Notes: a model not told the origin generated them from the letters alone. A stretch of 64,000 nucleotides of DNA from Chloroflexota bacterium (GCA_026705605.1 JAPPAK010000003.1:124728-188727); one strand, 5' to 3'; shown: positions 49,435-58,346, counted from the stretch's first letter. Program-made: numbers and translations.

Positions 49435-51735
49435 CTAGTCCTCCGGCTCGACCGCTCCCAGGGCCTCGAGCACGTTGCCCGGCGACATCGGCAGGTGCGT
49501 CATGCGCACGCCGGTGGCGTCGTGGATGGCGTTGGCGATGGCGGCCATCGGCGGGACGATGGGCACCTCGCCGACCCCACGGATGCCGTAGGGATGGCCG
49601 GGGTTCGGCACCTCGATGATCTCGGTGTCGATCATGGGGAGGTCGAGGCTGGTGGGCATGCGGTAGTCGAGGAAGCTGGCGTTCGACATGGCGCCGTCCT
49701 CCTGCCAGACGTACTCCTCGCTGAGCGCCCAGCCGATGCCCTGGACGGCGCCGCCCTGCATCTGCCCCTCGACGTAGCTCGGGTGGATGGCGGTACCGGC
49801 GTCCTGGATAGCGGTGAAGCGGAGGATGTCGACCTTGCCCGTCTCGGGGTCGACCTCGACGTCGACGATGTTGCCGGCGAAGGCGGGGCCGACGCGCGTG
49901 GGGTTGGAGCTGGCGGAGGCGCTGATGGGGCCGCCGGTGCGGAGCTGCTTGCCAGCGACTTCCTTCCAGGTGATCTGCTTGTCGCCCGCCGAGAAGACCC
50001 CGTCCTCGAAGGAGACGGCGTCGGGGTCCTCGGCTTCGAGGAGGATGGCGGCGCGCTCGGTCATCTGGCGCTTCACGTCCTCGGAGGCGGTGATGGTGGC
50101 GATGCCGGTCGAGAAGGCGGTGCGGCTGCCGCCGGTCACGCCCGTCCAGCCGATGGAGTCGGTATCGCCGACGGTGGGCTGGACCTCATCGACGGAGAGG
50201 CCGAGCGTCTCGGCGGCCTGCATGGCGAGCACGGCGCGCATCCCGCCGATATCGACGGAGCCGGTGACGAGCGCGATGGTGCCGTCGGCGTTGACGGTGA
50301 CGGTGGCGGAGGACTGGTTGCCACCGTTGAACCAGAAGCCCATGGCGACGCCGCGTCCGCGGTTCGGACCCTCGATGGGGGCGGAGAAGTGCGGGTGATT
50401 GACGATGGCGTTCTCGACCTCGACACAGCCAACGGTGGGGAAGGGCATGCCGTTGGGCATGCGGTCGCCTTCCTTCGTCGCGTTCTTGAGGCGGAAGTCC
50501 ATGGGCTCCATGCCGATCTTCTCGGCGAGCTCGTCCATGACGCTCTCGACGGCGAAGGCGGCCTGCGGGGAGCCGGGGGCGCGGTAGGCGCCGACCTTGG
50601 GCTTGTTGACGACGACATCGTAGCCATCGACGACGAGGTGCTCGATGTCGTAGGGGGCGAGGGCGGTGGAGGCGCCGGCGCCGACGGGGGAGCCGGGGAA
50701 GGCGCCGGCCTCGTACGCCATCCAGAGCTCGGCGGCGGTGATGTCGCCCTCGCTGGTCGTGCCGATTTTGGCGCGGATGGTGGTGGCGGACGTGGGGCCG
50801 GACGCCTCGAAGACCTCGGTGCGGCTCATGGTGACCTTCACCGGTGCGCCGCTCTTCTTCGAGAGGAGGGCGGCCACGGGGTCGACGTGGACGTAGGTCT
50901 TGGCGCCGAAGCCGCCGCCGATCTCCATGGGAATGACGGTGACCTTGCCCTCGGGGACGCCGAGGATGGCGGCGGCCTGGCCGCGGATGCCGAAGGCGCC
51001 CTGCGTGCTCGTCCAGATGGTGACGTGGCCATCGGGGTCCCAGCGGGCTGTGGAGGTGTGGGGCTCGATGTAGCCCTGGTGGACGGTGCTGGTGGTGAAC
51101 TCGCGCTCGACGATGACGTCGGCCTTCGCGAAGCCCTCGTCGAGGTCCCCGCGCTTGAACTGGAGGTGGCTGGCGACGTTGCTGTGGACGCCCGTGTCGT
51201 CGCCGCGGGTGAAACGCTCGGCGATGGAGCGAGTGGTCATGGCGTCGTGGAGCAGGGGGGCGTCGTCACGCATGGCATCGAGGGCGTTGAGGATGACGGG
51301 GAGGGGTTCGTAGACGACCTCGATGAGGTCCAGGGCTTCCTCGGCCACGTGCGGGTTGGAGGCGGCGACAGCGGCAACGGCGTGGCCCTTGTAGAGCGTC
51401 TTCTCCTGGGCGAGACAGTTCTCGGCGAGGAGGCGGGCGTTCCCCATGGTCTCGCCGAAGTCGATCATCATGTCCTGCACGATGGGAACATCGGCGCCGG
51501 TGACGACGGCCTTCACGTCGGGGAGGGCCTCGGCCTTGCTCGTGTCGATGGAGACGATGCGGGCGTGGCCGTGGGGGCTGCGCAGGATCTTGCCGTGCAG
51601 CGTGCCGGGCAGGTTGATGTCGGCGCCGTACTGGGCGCGTCCGGTCACCTTGTCGACGCCGTCGTGGCGGATGGGACGGCTGCCGACGACCTTGTAGCCG
51701 GCCTTGGGGGTGCTGCGTTCCTCAATCGTAGTCAT
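49435..51735 (-). CDS. Xanthine dehydrogenase/aldehyde oxidase-type molybdopterin large subunit
   Basis: 766-residue molybdenum hydroxylase subunit. Hammerhead domain: GRAQYGADINLPGTLHGKILRSPHGHARI (split). Mo-binding region: GGGFGAKT, the GAYRAPG-like RAPG loop, and the catalytic glutamate in GIRGVGEVP near the end. The AYRAPGSPQAAFAVE motif is closer to generic aldehyde/xanthine oxidases than to the CO dehydrogenase VAYRCSFR signature. The FAD (CoxM) and 2Fe-2S (CoxS) subunits normally encoded next to it are absent; only moaD follows. Substrate unknown. ATG 51735. Confidence 0.92.
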   Translation of the reverse strand: MTTIEERSTPKAGYKVVGSRPIRHDGVDKVTGRAQYGADINLPGTLHGKILRSPHGHARIVSIDTSKAEALPDVKAVVTGADVPIVQDMMIDFGETMGNARLLAENCLAQEKTLYKGHAVAAVAASNPHVAEEALDLIEVVYEPLPVILNALDAMRDDAPLLHDAMTTRSIAERFTRGDDTGVHSNVASHLQFKRGDLDEGFAKADVIVEREFTTSTVHQGYIEPHTSTARWDPDGHVTIWTSTQGAFGIRGQAAAILGVPEGKVTVIPMEIGGGFGAKTYVHVDPVAALLSKKSGAPVKVTMSRTEVFEASGPTSATTIRAKIGTTSEGDITAAELWMAYEAGAFPGSPVGAGASTALAPYDIEHLVVDGYDVVVNKPKVGAYRAPGSPQAAFAVESVMDELAEKIGMEPMDFRLKNATKEGDRMPNGMPFPTVGCVEVENAIVNHPHFSAPIEGPNRGRGVAMGFWFNGGNQSSATVTVNADGTIALVTGSVDIGGMRAVLAMQAAETLGLSVDEVQPTVGDTDSIGWTGVTGGSRTAFSTGIATITASEDVKRQMTERAAILLEAEDPDAVSFEDGVFSAGDKQITWKEVAGKQLRTGGPISASASSNPTRVGPAFAGNIVDVEVDPETGKVDILRFTAIQDAGTAIHPSYVEGQMQGGAVQGIGWALSEEYVWQEDGAMSNASFLDYRMPTSLDLPMIDTEIIEVPNPGHPYGIRGVGEVPIVPPMAAIANAIHDATGVRMTHLPMSPGNVLEALGAVEPED

Positions 51736-51845
51736 GCGAATGCCTCCCTCGGGGTTCCAGGACGTAGCCTACCGGATGGCAGTGCGATCGCGGGAGAGCG
51801 ACGATGGGTGACGAACGGCCCCGAACACGGCACAATGCCGCCGCG

Positions 51846-52592
51846 ATGCGGGTAAAGAGACGGGCAAGGTTCTGGGGGTGGGCGGCGGTCGCGGTTGCGT
51901 GCGTGGCGCTGGTCGCCTGCGGGGGCGGTGACGGGGACGACGATGGCGGTGGGGAAGGCGGACCGCCGGACGTCGCGGAACTCCTGGACTCGGCGGTGGG
52001 CCAGTTCCTGGAGATGCAGAGTTTCCACTTCGCACTCGACTTCGACGGCGAGACATCCCCGATGGAACAGCTCTCGGTCGACATGGAGACGATCGAGGGT
52101 GACGTCATCCTTCCCGACCAGCTGGACGCGAAGGTGAAGGCGAAGGCGCGGCAGTTCGGCGGCATCAACGTCAACGTCAGCCTGGTCGGGGTCGGCGAAG
52201 ACGCCTGGGTGACGAACCCGTTCGACCAGACGATGTGGCTCCCACTGGAGGGCGGCAATCCCCTGAACGGGCTCTTCAATCCGTCGGAAGGGGTGGCGGC
52301 GGTGATCCGCGGGGCGGCGAATCCGACGTTGACGGGGGAGGAAGAGGTCGACGGGGTGCTGACGTGGGTGGTCGAGGGGACGATCGACTCGGGCGACCTG
52401 ACGGCGTTTCTCGACTCCGCCGTGCCGGGGTATGACGTGAAGGGCACGATCTGGATCGGGAAGGACGACAACGTCATCTACCGCATCCATCTGCTTGGGC
52501 AGCTGACCGCCGAGGAGCCGGTGGACATCTTGCGGCGCTTGAGCTTCTCGAGCTTCAACGACGTGGAGCCCATCGAGCCGCCACTGCCGTGA
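51846..52592 (+). CDS. LppX/LprAFG-family lipoprotein (LprG-like)
   Basis: 248 residues. Signal peptide ends in lipobox LVAC (Cys25), followed by a Gly/Asp linker. The remainder (DVAELLDSAVGQFLEMQSFHFALDF, GDVILPDQLDAKVKAKA, VNVSLVGVGEDAWVTNPF, GTIDSGDLTAFLDSAVPG, VKGTIWIGKDDNVIYRIHLLGQL; each a separate block) follows the LppX_LprAFG half-barrel, which binds a lipid in a hydrophobic pocket. ATG 51846 gives the signal peptide; an in-frame ATG 51804 is longer. CACAAT (51831-51836) is a possible -10. The stop overlaps the MFS GTG (GTGA), like the mycobacterial lprG-P55 pair. Confidence 0.85.
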   Translation: MRVKRRARFWGWAAVAVACVALVACGGGDGDDDGGGEGGPPDVAELLDSAVGQFLEMQSFHFALDFDGETSPMEQLSVDMETIEGDVILPDQLDAKVKAKARQFGGINVNVSLVGVGEDAWVTNPFDQTMWLPLEGGNPLNGLFNPSEGVAAVIRGAANPTLTGEEEVDGVLTWVVEGTIDSGDLTAFLDSAVPGYDVKGTIWIGKDDNVIYRIHLLGQLTAEEPVDILRRLSFSSFNDVEPIEPPLP

Positions 52593-54094
52593 CGGCCGCC
52601 CAGGGGGCAGCGGTCGGGGCTCGATCAGCCTGGCCGGTGGTCATCGCGCTCGGGCTCGGAGTCTTCATCGGGGGCTTCGACCAGACCTTCGTGGTTCCGG
52701 TCCTGACGGAGATGCTCGGGGACCTGGGCGTAGCGGTGAACGAGCTCGAACAGGCCTCGTGGATCCTGAACGGCTACCTGCTCGGCTACACGGTCGCCCT
52801 GCCCCTGATGGGGCGGTTCGCAGACGTGCACGGGCACTACCGCATCTTCGTGATCGGGATGCTCATCTTTATGGGCGGCTCCGTCTTCGTCGCCTTCGCG
52901 CCGAACATCACGATCCTCACGATCGCGAGGGCGGTCACGGCGCTGGGGGGTGGGGCGCTGGTGCCGGTGGGCCTGGCGATTGCCGCCCACGCGCTGCCCG
53001 CCTCGCAGCGCACGATCGGGCTGGGGTCGATCTCGACCCTGGACGACGCCTCGAGCCTGGCGGGGCCGCTGTGGGGCACGCTCATCGGCGTGTGGATCGG
53101 TTGGCGGGGACTGTTCTGGATGAACATCGTGCTGGCCCTGCCGATCCTCATCCTAGTGCTGTGGCTGGCGCGCCGCGCCTCCGCCCCACCGCGCGCCAAC
53201 GAGCAGGTCGACTGGCAGGGGGGACTGCTGCTCGCACTGGCCCTGGGGGCGCTGACGTTCGCGATCGCGGGGGCGGGGGAGAGCCTGCGCGAGCTGTGGC
53301 AGATCCTGGTGCTCTACGGCGCGGCCGCGGTGTTCATGGCGTTCTTCGTGCGGCGCCAGCTTCGCGTGGAGTCACCGCTGATCGACATGCGGATGTTCCG
53401 GATCCGGCGTGTCGCCTTAGCAAACGTGGTCTTCCTGCTGGAAGGCATGGCGCTCATCACGGCCTTGGTGAACGTGCCTCTGCTGGCGCAAGTCGTATGG
53501 GGCATGGAGGGCGCAGGCCCGGGTTTGATGCTGGGCCGGATGGTGCTGTTCATGGCCGTCGGGGGGATTGCCGGAGGTGCGCTGGCGACAATCGCCGGGT
53601 ACCGCCTGACGACCGTCGTGAGTTTCGTGATCGCCGCGGCAGGCCTGTTTGCGATGTCCGGCTGGGCGTCCGAACCGAGCCAGATCGCGCTGTGGACAGC
53701 GCTGGGGCTGGCGGGACTAGGCTTCACGCTGGCGGACGCATCCCTCTACGCGACCATCATGGAGAGCGTCGAGGCGGGGCGGCGCGCCTCGGCCACGGCC
53801 GTGCTGCAGGTCTCGCAGACGCTGGGCATGGTCATCGGCATGGCGCTGCTGGGGTCGGAGGGGCTGGGCCGCTTCGACCAGCGCGCCGGCAGCCTCTTCG
53901 CCCAGGAACTGTTCGAGATTACGGAGGACCAACTGATTGACGTCGTCCGGCAGACCATGGACGAGACGTTCTTCGTGGCGGCGGTCCTGATGGCGGCGGC
54001 GGCGGTGCTCTCGCTCGGGCTTGGAGGGGGCCGCCTCTGGAGACGGCGGGGGAGCGGCGGGCCTGCTGCGTCCCCCGCTACCGGCGACCCGTGA
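52589..54094 (+). CDS. MFS transporter, DHA2/14-TM type (P55-like partner of the lipoprotein)
   Basis: 501-residue transporter with about 14 helices. Motif A-like GRFADVHGHYRIFVIG, motif C-like DDASSLAGPLWG and the FDQTFVVPVL helix 1 are typical of DHA2 multidrug/lipid exporters. GTG 52589 overlaps the lipoprotein stop, so the two are coupled. In mycobacteria the LprG lipoprotein and the P55 MFS transporter form such an operon and export triacylglycerol-type lipids. By analogy this pair may move lipids across the membrane (inference). A SnoaL-like gene follows 25 bases downstream. Confidence 0.88.
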   Translation: MTAAQGAAVGARSAWPVVIALGLGVFIGGFDQTFVVPVLTEMLGDLGVAVNELEQASWILNGYLLGYTVALPLMGRFADVHGHYRIFVIGMLIFMGGSVFVAFAPNITILTIARAVTALGGGALVPVGLAIAAHALPASQRTIGLGSISTLDDASSLAGPLWGTLIGVWIGWRGLFWMNIVLALPILILVLWLARRASAPPRANEQVDWQGGLLLALALGALTFAIAGAGESLRELWQILVLYGAAAVFMAFFVRRQLRVESPLIDMRMFRIRRVALANVVFLLEGMALITALVNVPLLAQVVWGMEGAGPGLMLGRMVLFMAVGGIAGGALATIAGYRLTTVVSFVIAAAGLFAMSGWASEPSQIALWTALGLAGLGFTLADASLYATIMESVEAGRRASATAVLQVSQTLGMVIGMALLGSEGLGRFDQRAGSLFAQELFEITEDQLIDVVRQTMDETFFVAAVLMAAAAVLSLGLGGGRLWRRRGSGGPAASPATGDP

Positions 54095-54119
54095 CGGTGA
54101 ACACCCGAGGAGGCACTCC

Positions 54120-54554
54120 ATGACGGAAACGGTGCGCGAGCAGAACGACCGGATCGCGATCGTCGACGTGATCAACCGGTACGGCACGACGATCGACGCT
54201 GGCGACTACGAGGGGCTGGCAGACTGCTTCGCGTCCGACACCGTCGTTCGATACGGCGGGGACCGGGAGTTCCACAGCGGCGAGGAAGTGGCCGAGTTCG
54301 TGAAAGGCATGACGGTCGACTTCGTGGCCCAGCAGCACCTGCTGGGGAATCACGAGGTCGTGCTCGAAGGCAACCGGGCGACGGCGACGACCTACCTGCA
54401 CGCGACGCAGGTCGAGCGAGAGGAGGCGGGAGGGGGCGTGGTCGTGACCGGCGGGATCTACCGGGACGTGCTGGTCCGCACGGAATCCGGCTGGCGCATC
54501 GCCGAGCGCGAGCTGGAGGGGCTGTGGCGCGAGCGGCGGGAGCTCGGCTCCTGA
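54120..54554 (+). CDS. SnoaL-like/NTF2-like protein
   Basis: 144 residues with the NTF2-like opening RIAIVDVINRYGTTIDAGDYEGLADCFASDTVVRYGG, seen here as helix-helix-strand, followed by a VAQQHLLGNHEVVLEGNRATATTYLHATQ strand series. This layout is common in SnoaL_4-type proteins (polyketide cyclase-like or ring-hydroxylating dioxygenase beta-like folds). Not closely similar to the SnoaL pair at 46-48 kb. ATG 54120 follows GAGGAGG. Third gene of the lipoprotein-MFS operon by spacing; role there unknown. Confidence 0.85.
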   Translation: MTETVREQNDRIAIVDVINRYGTTIDAGDYEGLADCFASDTVVRYGGDREFHSGEEVAEFVKGMTVDFVAQQHLLGNHEVVLEGNRATATTYLHATQVEREEAGGGVVVTGGIYRDVLVRTESGWRIAERELEGLWRERRELGS

Positions 54555-54584
54555 ACCGTCGCCAGGCAGTAGCGGCGGGCGCTC

Positions 54585-54590
54585 TATGAT
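54585..54590 (+). promoter_or_regulatory. -10 element (TATGAT), leaderless promoter of the first MFS copy
   Basis: TATGAT-GCGCGG-ATG 54597, 6-base spacing and no Shine-Dalgarno. Confidence 0.55.
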
Positions 54591-54596
54591 GCGCGG

Positions 54597-55883
54597 ATGA
54601 GCGGACAGGCTCAGAGCGCCGCGGCGCGCCCCGGCGCCCGCCCCTCTCTCCCCACGATCGAGACGTTCTCGGCGTTTAGGTCGCGCCCGTTCACCTACCT
54701 CTGGATCAACACCCTGAGCTTCGCGCTCGTGCAGGCGATGCAGCGTTTCGCGTTCGTCTGGCTCGTCATTGAGGCGGTCGACGTGGGTGGGCTGGGAAGG
54801 GGACCCGGGTGGTCGGGGGCGGTGTTCTTCGCGCTGGGCATCCCGGTGCTGTTCTTCACCATTCCCGCGGGCGTCCTCGCCGACCGCATCAACCGGCGCA
54901 CGCTCGTGCTCGCCAGCCAGATCGTCGCGGTGGCGGTGACCGTGGCGGCGGGCGTGATCATCGTGGCGGGGGCGATGACGACGGTGCTGGCGTTACTGCT
55001 GGCGGCGGGCGTAGGCGCGACCATCGCCGTGGGCCTGCCGGTCCGCAACGCGATCGTGCCGACCGTGGTCGACCGGGAAACCCTCCTGAAAGCGATCGTG
55101 ATGATGAGCATGGCGATGAACATCTCCCAGCTCGTTGGGGCGGGACTGGGGGGACTGCTCATCGCAGGGTGGGGAATCGGCGGGGCGTTCATCGCGCAGG
55201 GGGTGCTGCTATTCGTCGGGACGCTGGCGCTGATCCCGCTTCGAGTCCCGACGGTCCGATCTGCGGAGCAGCACCGGCAACCGGTCCAGGAGCTGCGGGA
55301 GGGGATGGGGTTCGTGTGGGACCACCAGGGCATCCGCACGCTCATCATCCTGCTCGGCATCGCCGGCATCTTCCTCATCGGCCCGTTCGGCACCCTCCTT
55401 CCGCAGATTGCGAAGGAGGAGCTGGGGCGCGATGCCCTTGAGGCGAGCCTGTTGTTCACCTTCATGGGCATTGGCACCGTGATCAGCTCGCTCGCAATCG
55501 CTTCGGTGCCGGAGCTGAAGAACAAGGGGGGCTGGGTCATCGGCACGCTGATCTCGGCGGGCATCGTGGTGCCCCTTCTGGGAGTCTCGCCCTGGTACCC
55601 GGTGACGGCCGCCGTGATGTTCTGCGGTGGCGTGGCCGCGGGAATCTTCATGAACCTGAACCAGACGCTGGTGCAGGCGAACACGCCGCCCGAAATCATG
55701 GGGCGGGTGGTGAGTATTCACACGCTGGCGTTCCAGGGAGTGGGGCCGTTCGGCGGGATGCTGGCGGGATTCATGGCGGTCTGGCTCGGGGCCCCCGCCT
55801 GGATGGTGATCAGCGGGGCGATCCTGTTCGTGCTCACGACAGGGGCGTTCGTCACGCAACCCGCCCTTCGGCGAATGTCATAG
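54597..55883 (+). CDS. MFS transporter, DHA3/EntS-like, copy 1
   Basis: 428-residue transporter with about 12 helices. FAVAGVLADRINRRTLVL-type motif A appears as PAGVLADRINRRTLVLAS. A large repeat of that loop in the second half is reduced. The sequence LPTIETFSAFRSRPFTYLWINTL opens helix 1. Substrate unknown; EntS/LmrA-like members export siderophores, lipids or drugs. About four of five residues match copy 2 (56800-58095) by eye, so this is a recent tandem duplication. The copies are separated by an SDR gene on the opposite strand. Confidence 0.9.
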   Translation: MSGQAQSAAARPGARPSLPTIETFSAFRSRPFTYLWINTLSFALVQAMQRFAFVWLVIEAVDVGGLGRGPGWSGAVFFALGIPVLFFTIPAGVLADRINRRTLVLASQIVAVAVTVAAGVIIVAGAMTTVLALLLAAGVGATIAVGLPVRNAIVPTVVDRETLLKAIVMMSMAMNISQLVGAGLGGLLIAGWGIGGAFIAQGVLLFVGTLALIPLRVPTVRSAEQHRQPVQELREGMGFVWDHQGIRTLIILLGIAGIFLIGPFGTLLPQIAKEELGRDALEASLLFTFMGIGTVISSLAIASVPELKNKGGWVIGTLISAGIVVPLLGVSPWYPVTAAVMFCGGVAAGIFMNLNQTLVQANTPPEIMGRVVSIHTLAFQGVGPFGGMLAGFMAVWLGAPAWMVISGAILFVLTTGAFVTQPALRRMS

Positions 55884-55907
55884 GCGCACCGGAACGAGGT
55901 CTGCCTC

Positions 55908-56711
55908 CTAGTCGGTGAAGACGCCTCCGTGGGGGTGGAGCAGGGCGCCCGTGTAGAAGCTGGAGTCGTCGCAGGCGAGGAAGAGAGCGGTCCTGGCGAC
56001 CTCCTCGGGGACGCCCATGCGCTTCATAGGGGTGAGGCCCATGGACCAGCTTGCGCCCACCTCGCTCTCGCTCAGGCCCGCGGTCATCGGGGTCTCGATG
56101 AAGCCGGGGCCGATGGCGTTGACGCGGATGTTGTGGAACGCGAGCTCCATGGCCAGCACCTTCGTCAGCATCCAGACGCCCGCCTTGGAGACGCAGTAGG
56201 GACCGACGCCGACCTGGGGAACCTTCGCCATGATCGAGGCGATGTTGATGATGGCGCCGCCGTTGTCCGCCTCGACCATCCGGCGGGCGACGGCGCGGTC
56301 GGAAAGCAGCACGCCAGTGAGGTTCACGTCGAGCACCTTCTGGAAGGCCTCGACGGGGGCGTGCAGGAGGAAGGAGTCGTTGACGCCCACCGAGCTGATC
56401 TGCACGGGCTCGGGGTCCATGTAACGCCAGTTGCTGATGCCGGCGGCGGCGAGGAGGACATCGATGGCGCCGAAGGCCTCGACGGCAGCCTCGGCCATGG
56501 CTTCGCAGGAGGCCTCATCGCTTGTGTCGGTGCTGACGTAGATGGCCTCGCGGCCGCGCGCCTGTACGGCGGCGACGGCATCGGCGCCGTCCTGAAGGTC
56601 GGCGATGACGACGTTGGCGCCCTCGTCGGCGTAGAGCTCGGCGGTGGCGCGGCCGATGCCGCTGGCTCCGCCGGTGATGACCGCCACCTTGCCTTCGAGC
56701 TTGCCTGCCAT
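55908..56711 (-). CDS. Short-chain dehydrogenase/reductase
   Basis: 267-residue classical SDR: TGGASGIGRA (13-22) cofactor loop, LLAAAGISN replacing NNAG, NIASIMAKVPQ with the catalytic Ser and YCVSK with Tyr-Lys, then a GPGFIETPMTAGL segment. Residues about 85-125 contain an insertion (RYMDPEPVQISSVGVNDSFLL) between the NAG-like strand and helix 4. The ending HPHGGVFTD replaces the usual DGG. ATG 56711 has GAGGAGGT upstream and a TATAGT -10. It lies between and opposite to the two MFS copies. Confidence 0.92.
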   Translation of the reverse strand: MAGKLEGKVAVITGGASGIGRATAELYADEGANVVIADLQDGADAVAAVQARGREAIYVSTDTSDEASCEAMAEAAVEAFGAIDVLLAAAGISNWRYMDPEPVQISSVGVNDSFLLHAPVEAFQKVLDVNLTGVLLSDRAVARRMVEADNGGAIINIASIMAKVPQVGVGPYCVSKAGVWMLTKVLAMELAFHNIRVNAIGPGFIETPMTAGLSESEVGASWSMGLTPMKRMGVPEEVARTALFLACDDSSFYTGALLHPHGGVFTD

Positions 56712-56739
56712 CTGGTACCTCCTCGCACGCGGTGGCGGG

Positions 56740-56745
56740 ACTATA
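56740..56745 (-). promoter_or_regulatory. -10 element (TATAGT) of the SDR gene
   Basis: TATAGT on the minus strand, 28 bases before ATG 56711, with a strong GAGGAGGT ribosome site in the leader. Confidence 0.5.
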
Positions 56746-56786
56746 GCGGAGCAGACGGTGGGGGACGCACGGGCAGGGCCGCCCTG

Positions 56787-56792
56787 TAGGAT
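56787..56792 (+). promoter_or_regulatory. -10 element (TAGGAT), leaderless promoter of the second MFS copy
   Basis: TAGGAT-GCGACGG-GTG 56800, 7-base spacing. The element and spacing are conserved with copy 1 even though the bases differ. Confidence 0.5.
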
Positions 56793-56799
56793 GCGACGG

Positions 56800-58095
56800 G
56801 TGACCGAACAGGCTCAGAGCGCCCGGGCGGCTCCGGCACGTCCCGCCACGCGCCCCTCCCTCCCCACCATCGAGACATTCTCGGCGTTCAAGTCGCGGCC
56901 TTTCACCTACCTGTGGATCAACACCCTGAGCTTCGCCCTCGTGCAGGCGATGCAACGCTTCGCCTTCGTCTGGCTGGTGATCGAGGCGGTTGAGGACGGC
57001 GGGCTGGGGAGAGGCCCGGGGTGGTCCGGGACGGTGTTCTTCGCGCTGGGCATCCCCGTGCTGTTCATGACGATTCCCGCGGGGGTGCTGGCGGACCGCA
57101 TCAACCGGCGCTCGCTCGTGCTCGGGAGCCAGCTCGTCGCCGTGGCGGTCACGATGACGGCGGGCGTGATCATCATCGCGGGAGCGATGACGACGGTGCT
57201 GGCGCTGGTGCTGGCAGTGGGGGTGGGGGCGACCATCGCGGTGGGGCTCCCGGTACGGAACGCGATCGTGCCCACGGTCGTCGACCGGGACACGCTCCTG
57301 AAGGCGATCGTGATGATGAGCATGGCCATGAACATCTCGCAGATCGTGGGGGTCGGGATGGGAGGCGCGCTGATCGCGGCATGGGGGATCGGCGGAGCGT
57401 TCATCGGTCAGGGGGTGTTGCTCTTCGTCGGGACGCTGGCGCTGATCCCGCTGCGGGTGCCAGACGCGCGCCGGCCGGACCAACGCCAGGATCCTCTCAC
57501 GGACCTGAAAGAGGGGACGCGCTTCGTCTGGGACCACCAGGGAATCCGCTCGCTGATCCTCCTGCTGGGGATCACCGGCATCTTCATGATGGGGCCGTTC
57601 GGCACGCTACTCCCGCAGGTGGCGAAGGAAGAGCTCGGGCGGGAGGCGTTCGAGGCGAGCCTGCTCTTCACCTTCATGGGCCTTGGGATGGTGATCAGCT
57701 CGCTCGCGATCGCCTCGGTGCCGCACCTCAAGAACAAGGGGGGCTGGTTCATCGGTTCCCTCATGATGGCGGGGTTCATACTGCCCGCCCTGGGCCTCTC
57801 GAACTGGTATCCGGTGACGGCCGCGGTCATCTTCATCGGGGGCATGGGCGGGGGCATCTTCATGAACCTGAACCAGTCGCTCGTGCAGGCGAACACCCCT
57901 CCGGAGATGATGGGGCGGGTGGTCGGAATCCATACCCTTGCCTTCCAGGGGATCGGACCGTTCGGCGGGTTGCTCGCGGGGCTCATGGCGACCTGGGTGG
58001 GCGCCCCGATCTGGATGGCGATCAGCGGCGGCATCCTGCTCGCGCTGACCACGCTGGCGTTCACCACGCAGCCGGCCTTGCGGAAGATGGAGTGA
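56800..58095 (+). CDS. MFS transporter, DHA3/EntS-like, copy 2
   Basis: 431 residues, aligned end to end with copy 1: same LPTIETFSAF-SRPFTYLWINTL opening, PAGVLADRINRRSLVLGS motif A, VGLPVRNAIVPTVVDR-TLLKAIVMMSMAMNISQ helix region (split) and the PFGGLLAGLMATW ending. GTG 56800 matches the position of ATG 54597 in copy 1; in-frame ATG 56791 overlaps the -10. Differences concentrate at the N-terminus and the central loop after VPDARRPDQRQDPL, which may tune substrate or partner choice. Confidence 0.9.
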   Translation: MTEQAQSARAAPARPATRPSLPTIETFSAFKSRPFTYLWINTLSFALVQAMQRFAFVWLVIEAVEDGGLGRGPGWSGTVFFALGIPVLFMTIPAGVLADRINRRSLVLGSQLVAVAVTMTAGVIIIAGAMTTVLALVLAVGVGATIAVGLPVRNAIVPTVVDRDTLLKAIVMMSMAMNISQIVGVGMGGALIAAWGIGGAFIGQGVLLFVGTLALIPLRVPDARRPDQRQDPLTDLKEGTRFVWDHQGIRSLILLLGITGIFMMGPFGTLLPQVAKEELGREAFEASLLFTFMGLGMVISSLAIASVPHLKNKGGWFIGSLMMAGFILPALGLSNWYPVTAAVIFIGGMGGGIFMNLNQSLVQANTPPEMMGRVVGIHTLAFQGIGPFGGLLAGLMATWVGAPIWMAISGGILLALTTLAFTTQPALRKME

Positions 58096-58142
58096 GGCAC
58101 CCCATGCGCATGGTGCTAGTGTGGACCCAGGGGAGGGGGCTT

Positions 58143-58346
58143 GTGGGCAACCTCCGGCAGTTTCTGAATTCGCGAGTATCCGGTGCACTTGCTGGCATCC
58201 TCTCGTGGGCCTACGACTGGATCGGAAAGGACTACGAGAGCCGTCCCTATCGAGGTCAGCGGGACCGGCTGTTGTCGACTGTCACAGTCGCCCTGCTGCT
58301 GCTCGTAGTTGCCGTGCTGGCAGGACTAACAATGGCTCCTCCTTGA
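58143..58346 (+). CDS. Small single-pass membrane protein, unknown function
   Basis: 67 residues from GTG 58143, chosen because GGGGAGGGGG (58131-58140) gives a strong ribosome site. In-frame ATG 58104 would add 13 residues upstream of that site. A basic, possibly amphipathic N-terminus (QFLNSRVSGALAGILSWAYDW) precedes one clear helix (LLSTVTVALLLLVVAVLAGL) at the C-terminus. It follows MFS copy 2 by about 48 bases. No family recognised. Confidence 0.55.
   Translation: MGNLRQFLNSRVSGALAGILSWAYDWIGKDYESRPYRGQRDRLLSTVTVALLLLVVAVLAGLTMAPP

Larger units (their letters stand above)
54597..58095. repeat. Local gene duplication: MFS copy 1 and copy 2 flanking an inverted SDR gene
   Basis: The two MFS genes (54597-55883 and 56800-58095) point the same way and align over their whole length. 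The intervening SDR (55908-56711) is on the other strand. Divergence is mainly at third codon positions and in loops. Confidence 0.85.

Noticed and set aside
49330-51855. A 2.5 kb plus-strand frame opposite the molybdenum hydroxylase large subunit.
   Set aside because: Low-complexity Gly/Asp/Val-rich translation mirroring the real gene; no domain and no start signal.
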